DNA from: Phoenix dactylifera
Taxonomy: Eukaryota; Streptophyta; Magnoliopsida; Arecales; Arecaceae
Length of the DNA: 64,000 bases
NCBI RefSeq assembly: GCF_009389715.1
Contig: NC_052403.1
Coordinates: 13,075,174 to 13,139,173 of the forward strand
Reading direction: 5' to 3'
In this document: positions 59,798 to 64,000 of the stretch, in pieces
Layout of the letters: every line of letters begins with the position of its first letter
Numbering within the stretch: the stretch's first letter is position 1
The notes under the pieces: generated by a model
Seen by the model: only the letters and a program-made list of their open reading frames with translations
Told to the model about the DNA's origin: nothing
The model's database searches: none
Made by a program: the position numbers and the translations under genes

Positions 59798-60930
59798 GGC
59801 GATGGAGAACGAGCCGAGCTCGTCGGCTGAAGCCGGCGGACAGCGAGCCGAGCTCGTCTTGGTCAATAAGACCGCATCCCAACGCATCGGGGCATCTCGA
59901 TAAACCGGGGCATCTCGACGTCTCGAGGCATCCCGGCTGAGGTCGGGGTAGGAGCACGAGCCGAGCTCGTCCGGTCAGAGAGGACCGCTACTCAATAGTC
60001 GATGGAGCACGAGCCGAGCTCGTCCGGTCAGAGAGGACCGCTACTCAATAGTCGATGGAGCACGAGCCGAGCTCGTCCGGTCAGAGAAGACCGCTACTCA
60101 TAGTCGATGGAGCATGAGCCGAGCTCGTCCGGTCAGAGAGGACCGCTACTCATAGTCGATGGAGTACGAGCCGAGCTCGTCCGGTCAGAGAGGACCGTTA
60201 CTCATATCTCGACGTCTCGAGCTTCCCGGTAACCGGGGCATCCCGACGTCTCGGGGCATCCTGACCGTGGTCGGGGTAGGAGCACGAGCCGAGCTCGTCC
60301 GGTCAGAGAGGACCGCTACTCATAGTCGATGGAGCACAAGCCGAGCTCGTCCGGTCAGAGAGGACCGCTACTCAATAGTCGATGGAGCACGAGCCGAGCT
60401 CGTCCGGTCAGAGAGGGCCGCTACTCATATCTCGACGTCTCGAGCTTCCCGGTAACCGGGGCATCCCGACGTCTCGGGGCATCCTGACCGTGGTCGGGGT
60501 AGGAGCACGAGCCGAGCTCGTCCGGTCAGAGAGGACCGCTACTCATAGTCGATGGAGCACGAGCCGAGCTCGTCCGGTCAGAGAGGGCCGCTACTCATAT
60601 CTCGACGTCTCGAGCTTCCCGGTAACCGGGGCATCCCGACGTCTCGGGGCATCCCGACGTCTCGGGGCATCCTGACCGTGGTCGGGGTAGGAGCACGAGC
60701 CGAGCTCGTCCGGTCAGAGAGGACCGCTACTCATAGTCGATGGAGCACGAGCCGAGCTCGTCCGGTCAGAGAAGACCGCTACTCAATAGTCGATGGAGCA
60801 CGAGCCGGGCTCGTCCGGTCAGAGAGGACCGCTACTCATATCTCGACGTCTCGAGCTTCCCGGTAACCGGGGCATCCCGATGTCTCGGGGCATCCTGACC
60901 GTGGCCAGGGTAGGAGAACGAGCCGAGCTC
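59798..60930. repeat. About 53-bp tandem units in a higher-order array, 3' UTR of element 2
   Basis: The short unit GAGCACGAGCCGAGCTCGTC...CTACTCA(A)TAGTCGATG, about 53 bp, repeats many times. Blocks of it alternate with a second motif starting TCTCGACGTCTCGAG at 60207, 60430, 60600 and 60841, giving higher-order periods of 223, 170 and 241. The block length changes with the number of short units. The palindrome CGAGCTCG occurs in almost every unit. Confidence 0.9.
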
Positions 60931-61173
60931 GTTGGTTGATGGAGAGCGCACCACGAACTCACGGACATCTTCAGGGAGTCCACGCAGGTACTCCATCATC
61001 CCGAGGCATCGGGGCATCCCAACCGTGGTCAGGGAAGAGGAATAAACCTGATGCCATGAGATAATCAGGAAAATTGGTGAGCTCGGAATAAGTTCGCAAA
61101 CCATCAGTTTATTGTGAAATGAAATTCATAGAATGAAATTCAATGGTTGAATAATGGGGAACCCCTTAGGGTT
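60931..61173 (-). other. 3' UTR of element 2 next to the integrase stop
   Basis: Unique sequence between the repeat array and the integrase stop codon. No gene is seen. Confidence 0.6.
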
Positions 61174-62907
61174 CTACTGGTGGTACACGCGGAGATTTTC
61201 AGAGCTCCAGCTCCGCAGAATGGGAGTCCCATCTAGAGACTCCAATTGATAAGTTCCGGGTCGGCGAATGCGCGTGACTCGGTATGGTCCTTCCCAATTC
61301 GGGGCCAGCTTCCCTCGTTCAGTTGGTCGGGAGGTTTCAGCTCTTCTTAGGACAAGGTCCCCTGGTCTGAAAGATTTGACTTTGACCCTGGCGTTGTAGT
61401 ACTGAGCTGTCTTTTGCTGGTACCTCGCCATACGCACTCGGGCGACCTCCCTTGTTTCCTCGATCAGGTCGAGGTTGCCTCTGAGCTGCGAAGAGTTGGA
61501 GCTGGCATCGTGGTGCTCGACTCTTGGAGAGGGGAGCCCAATCTCTAGTGGAATGACGGCCTCCGTCCCATATGTTAGGTTGAAGGGAGTCTCGCCGGTG
61601 GGGACGCGGAACGTAGTCCGGTAAGCCCACAGGACATTGTATAGGTCTTCGACCCATTGTCCTTTAGATTTGTCGAGCCTGGCTTTGAGACCCTGCAAAA
61701 TAGTACGATTTGTTACCTCGGTTTCTCCGTTCGTTTGAGGGTGCGCGACCGAGGTGAAGCGATGGTCAATGCCAAGCTCGGAGCAGAACTCTCTGAAATG
61801 GATGTTGTCGAACTGGCGACCGTTGTCAGAGATAAGGATGCGGGGAAGCCCGAATCTGCAAATGATGGACTTCCAGACGAAATCCCGCATCTTCTGCTCG
61901 GTGATCCGGGCGAGGAGCTCGGCTTCTACCCACTTCGTGAAGTAGTCGATGGAGACGACCAGGAACTTCCTTTGCCCGGTGGCCAGTGGAAATGGCCCTA
62001 AAATGTCAATTCCCCACTGGGCAAAGGGCCAAGGGGAGCTGATAGAAGTCAAAGGAGCCGAGGGCCGGCGCTGAACATTGGCGTTCCTTTGGCACCGGTC
62101 GCATCTTTGGACGAAATCCATAGCATCCTTCTGGAGTGTCGGCCAATAATATCCTTGGCGCAGAATTTTATGGGCCAATGCTCGCCCTCCCAGATGGTTT
62201 CCACAAATTCCTTCGTGGACTTCGCGCAGGGCATAATTAGCTTCCGTTGGGCGAAGGCATCTGAGGAGGGGAGAGGTGAAGGATCTCCGATAGAGCTTTT
62301 CCTCGTATAGTATGTACCGGGTGGCGAGGCGCTTGATTCGGCGAGCCTCTCGTTCATCAGCGGGGAGGGTTTCGTCTTGCAGATAGCTGATGAGTTCATC
62401 CATCCAGCTTGGCTCGAGCTCGGTGCAGAGGGTCTGCTCGGGCTCGTCTGTGCTGGGCTTTTGGAGATATTCCAGTACTGCCTCTTTGGGAAGCTCGCTC
62501 ATGCGAGAGGACGCCAGCTTTGATAGCTGGTCGGCCCTGAGATTCTCCGACCTGGCAATATGTTGAATGTGGAAAGAGTCCAAGGTCGAGGCGAGATCCC
62601 GTACCTTCTGGAGATACTTCTGCATGGTCGGGTCTCTGGCTTCGAAGTCGCCCACAATTTGGTTGACGACGAGCTGAGAATCACTGAAGGCCTTCAAGTC
62701 CTTCACTCCTAGCTCTTTGGCTAGCTTAAGCCCGGCGACGAGCGCTTCATACTCCGCCATGTTATTGGAAGCAGGAAATTCGAGGCGCAAGGCTTGCTCG
62801 GCAACCACCCCTTCCGGTCTGGTGAGGATAAGTCCGGCTCCGCTACCCCCCGAGTTTGAAGAGCCATCGACATGCAGAGTCCATGTCAAACTCGGGGTCA
62901 GCTCCAC
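61174..62907 (-). CDS. RNase H-integrase polyprotein of element 2 (Tat type)
   Basis: An open frame of 577 residues on the minus strand. It begins with a plant Tat-type (archaeal-like) RNase H: TLHVDGSSNSGGSGAG with the first Asp, NNMAEYEALVAGL with Glu, and FSDSQLVVNQI with the next Asp. Integrase follows. Its zinc domain reads REVHEGICGNHLGG and FVQRCDRCQR (HHCC). The catalytic core has WGIDILGPFP (Asp), LISDNGRQFD (Asp) and NGETEVTNRTI (Glu), then the TPFNLTYGTEAVIP block. The C-terminal domain has FRPGDLVLRR and NWEGPYRVTRI. No inner stop is present, so this half may still be coding. It lacks the RT-linked part upstream because of a deletion, and the true start is not defined; GTG at 62907 is only the first possible codon in frame. 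In an intact element it would be made as part of a larger pol polyprotein. Confidence 0.9.
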   Translation of the reverse strand: MELTPSLTWTLHVDGSSNSGGSGAGLILTRPEGVVAEQALRLEFPASNNMAEYEALVAGLKLAKELGVKDLKAFSDSQLVVNQIVGDFEARDPTMQKYLQKVRDLASTLDSFHIQHIARSENLRADQLSKLASSRMSELPKEAVLEYLQKPSTDEPEQTLCTELEPSWMDELISYLQDETLPADEREARRIKRLATRYILYEEKLYRRSFTSPLLRCLRPTEANYALREVHEGICGNHLGGRALAHKILRQGYYWPTLQKDAMDFVQRCDRCQRNANVQRRPSAPLTSISSPWPFAQWGIDILGPFPLATGQRKFLVVSIDYFTKWVEAELLARITEQKMRDFVWKSIICRFGLPRILISDNGRQFDNIHFREFCSELGIDHRFTSVAHPQTNGETEVTNRTILQGLKARLDKSKGQWVEDLYNVLWAYRTTFRVPTGETPFNLTYGTEAVIPLEIGLPSPRVEHHDASSNSSQLRGNLDLIEETREVARVRMARYQQKTAQYYNARVKVKSFRPGDLVLRRAETSRPTERGKLAPNWEGPYRVTRIRRPGTYQLESLDGTPILRSWSSENLRVYHQ

Positions 62908-62965
62908 CGGTGGCTCAGGTTCAGGTACCAGGTTCAGGTTCAGGTTCAGGTGTCAAACTCGAGTT
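62895..62965. other. Deletion junction with hexamer filler in element 2
   Basis: Between gag and RNase H lies a short run of (CCTGAA)n on the minus strand. It is flanked on both sides by the same 11 bases, CGAGTTTGACA (minus strand, at about 62960 and 62890). Repeated flanks with short filler are typical of end joining or template switching at a deletion. Confidence 0.75.
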
Positions 62966-63751
62966 CAGCCGCTGGGGCTGGCTGGCGGCAAAGTTGCCAG
63001 CAAATTGTCTGCCGAGCTGCTCAAAGGAAGAGACAGTACTCGGCTTCAGCCCGGTGAACCAAAGCCGGGCTGGCCCTCGGAGTGTCGCCGGAAAAGCTTT
63101 GCACATCATGGCCTCCGAGGCTCCTTGTAGGGCCATTAAGACCCGGTAACTCTCCAGGTGGTCAAGGGGATCAGCCTTGCCGTTGTAAGGCTCCACCTGG
63201 GGCATCTTGAACCGTAGTGGGACCGGTTCATCTTCGATCTCCGGGGAGAAGGGTGACTTCGTAGTGAACTCGAAGTCGTTATCACGTCCTGATTTTCTCT
63301 CGTGGAGTGCCTGGATTTGGCGCTCCAGCTTCTCGACCTTCTTGTCGAGTTCATCATTCTGGAGGATCGCTGCAGCGGTTCGTTCGAGCGCAGGTTGCCC
63401 TGGAACCGACTCAGCTTCTGAAGGCTGTGGCCAGCCTCCGTAGCCTCTAGCTGGGTGCTCTCTCCAGAGGGAGGCCTGGACTTGGGAGTCCTGACCTCGA
63501 AGGGGAAGTCCGCTTGTAGGAGGCTCCGGTTGAGCTGGAGCCGGAGGAGGCGGTGCCGTTGGGATGCCCCTGGGTTGCAGGCTTTGGACAGCGGTAGCCA
63601 AGGCCTGCGCCTGTTGCACCAGGGCATCGAATTGCTCCGGCCGAACTTGATGAACTGACTCAGCCGGAGGTGGTGAGTTCCGGACGGAATGCTCAGGACT
63701 GGGTGGAGGACGTCGAGAGGCGTTGGAAGCCCCTTTGCTTCTTAGCTTCAT
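62921..63751 (-). pseudogene. Truncated gag of element 2
   Basis: The start is ATG complementary to 63749-63751 (MKLRSKGASNASRRPP). An upstream TTG-led extension has no support. After a Pro/Gln-rich region and a coiled coil (ELDKKVEKLERQIQALHERK) comes the gag core, MPQVEPYNGKADPLDHLESY and CKAFPATLRGPARLWF, related to that of element 1. It breaks after FAGNFAASQPQ and runs into a (CCTGAA)n stretch giving PEPEPEPGT and a stop. The rest of gag, protease and RT are deleted. Confidence 0.88.
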
Positions 63752-63765
63752 GACAGCGAACTCGG

Positions 63766-63783
63766 GCCCTTCCTCTAGCGCCA
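63766..63783 (-). other. Primer binding site of element 2, matching tRNA-Asn
   Basis: The plus strand reads GCCCTTCCTCTAGCGCCA, identical over 18 bases to the 3' end of the tRNA-Asn at 24724-24797 plus CCA. Two bases (AC) separate it from the LTR edge at 63786, the same spacing as in element 1. Confidence 0.92.
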
Positions 63784-63785
63784 AC

Positions 63786-64000
63786 TGTTGCTGAAAATTG
63801 GACCCGGGGGCCGCCGCGAAGCCGGGGAAGGAGGAGCTTCGCTACAGGGACGGTGGTCGGCGGCACGCCGACTGGTGACGTCCTCCTGGAGGGGTGTAAG
63901 TCCTGCAAAAAGCCGGTGGCCGGGCTCCCCGGCGCCGGCCCTCCGATGCTTAAGTCAGAGGGGGCAGATATGTGGAGAGAGCAAGGAAGAGAGTATATGG
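63786..64000 (-). repeat. 5' LTR of element 2 (partial, cut by window end)
   Basis: The first 215 bases of the LTR match 57854-58068 with three differences, at about 63794, 63844 and 63870, and no indel. The rest is outside the window. Confidence 0.95.

Larger units (their letters stand above)
57854..64000 (-). mobile_element. Internally deleted Tat-lineage gypsy retrotransposon (element 2), right end outside window
   Basis: Two direct repeats, 57854-59021 and 63786 to the window end, are the LTRs. On the minus strand the internal order is PBS (tRNA-Asn), truncated gag, RNase H plus integrase, then a tandem-repeat-rich 3' UTR and PPT. Protease, RT and the end of gag are missing. Over the 215 bases where both LTRs can be compared I count three differences and no indel, all G in the 3' LTR and A in the other on the plus strand, so the insertion is fairly young. 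The target duplication cannot be checked because the right end is outside. Confidence 0.92.

Noticed and set aside
59232..60866. Frames over the 131-bp and 53-bp arrays
   Set aside because: They are repeat by-products on both strands and lie in the 3' UTR of the retrotransposon.

Overview
The window is nuclear DNA of a flowering plant. Its genes have many GT-AG introns of plant type, it carries a plant cytosolic tRNA-Asn gene, Tat-lineage Ty3/gypsy LTR retrotransposons and an endogenous caulimovirid (plant pararetrovirus) locus. The very long introns and the repeat mix would fit a large-genome monocot such as a palm, but that is inference; nothing in the sequence fixes the species.

Layout. 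1-6086: a decayed minus-strand Tat-type gypsy element. It has a 121-bp tandem array in the 3'-UTR position, gag-protease-RT with two in-frame stops, a deleted RNase H/integrase part, a PBS and one LTR. 7383-8214: a hAT-like foldback element with a perfect 8-bp target duplication. 8223-12999: sucrose-phosphate phosphatase (SPP, 424 aa, 8 exons including a 5'-UTR exon). 14608-22020: a p31comet (MAD2L1BP-like) gene, 279 aa in 7 exons, with a 2.3-kb solo LTR in intron 1. 24724-24797: tRNA-Asn(GUU), minus strand. 26066-56018: a 30-kb Nodulin homeobox (NDX) gene, 927 aa in 18 coding exons. NDX intron 3 (11 kb) holds a broken endogenous pararetrovirus of about 9.6 kb that includes a 1.7-kb inverted repeat. 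57317-57853: a 5'-truncated LINE tail. 57854-64000: a second minus-strand Tat element, with both LTRs (one cut by the window end), a gag fragment, RNase H-integrase and tandem repeats in its 3' UTR, but no protease or RT.

The three host genes are colinear on the plus strand and functionally unrelated: sucrose synthesis, HORMA/checkpoint-meiosis control, and chromatin/transcription control. The most notable points are: (i) a 103-bp tandem duplication of part of NDX exon 5, which duplicates an AG|GT site and sets up a possible new intron or a choice between two versions of 19 codons; (ii) the viral inverted repeat inside an NDX intron, which would fold into a long hairpin if transcribed; (iii) two Tat elements that lack complementary parts, both with PBSs matching the 3' end of the tRNA-Asn encoded in the same window; (iv) tandem arrays growing inside the 3' UTRs of both Tat elements.

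All exon models come from reading splice sites, phase and family resemblance by eye. Identities were judged by eye, and no alignment or database search was run.
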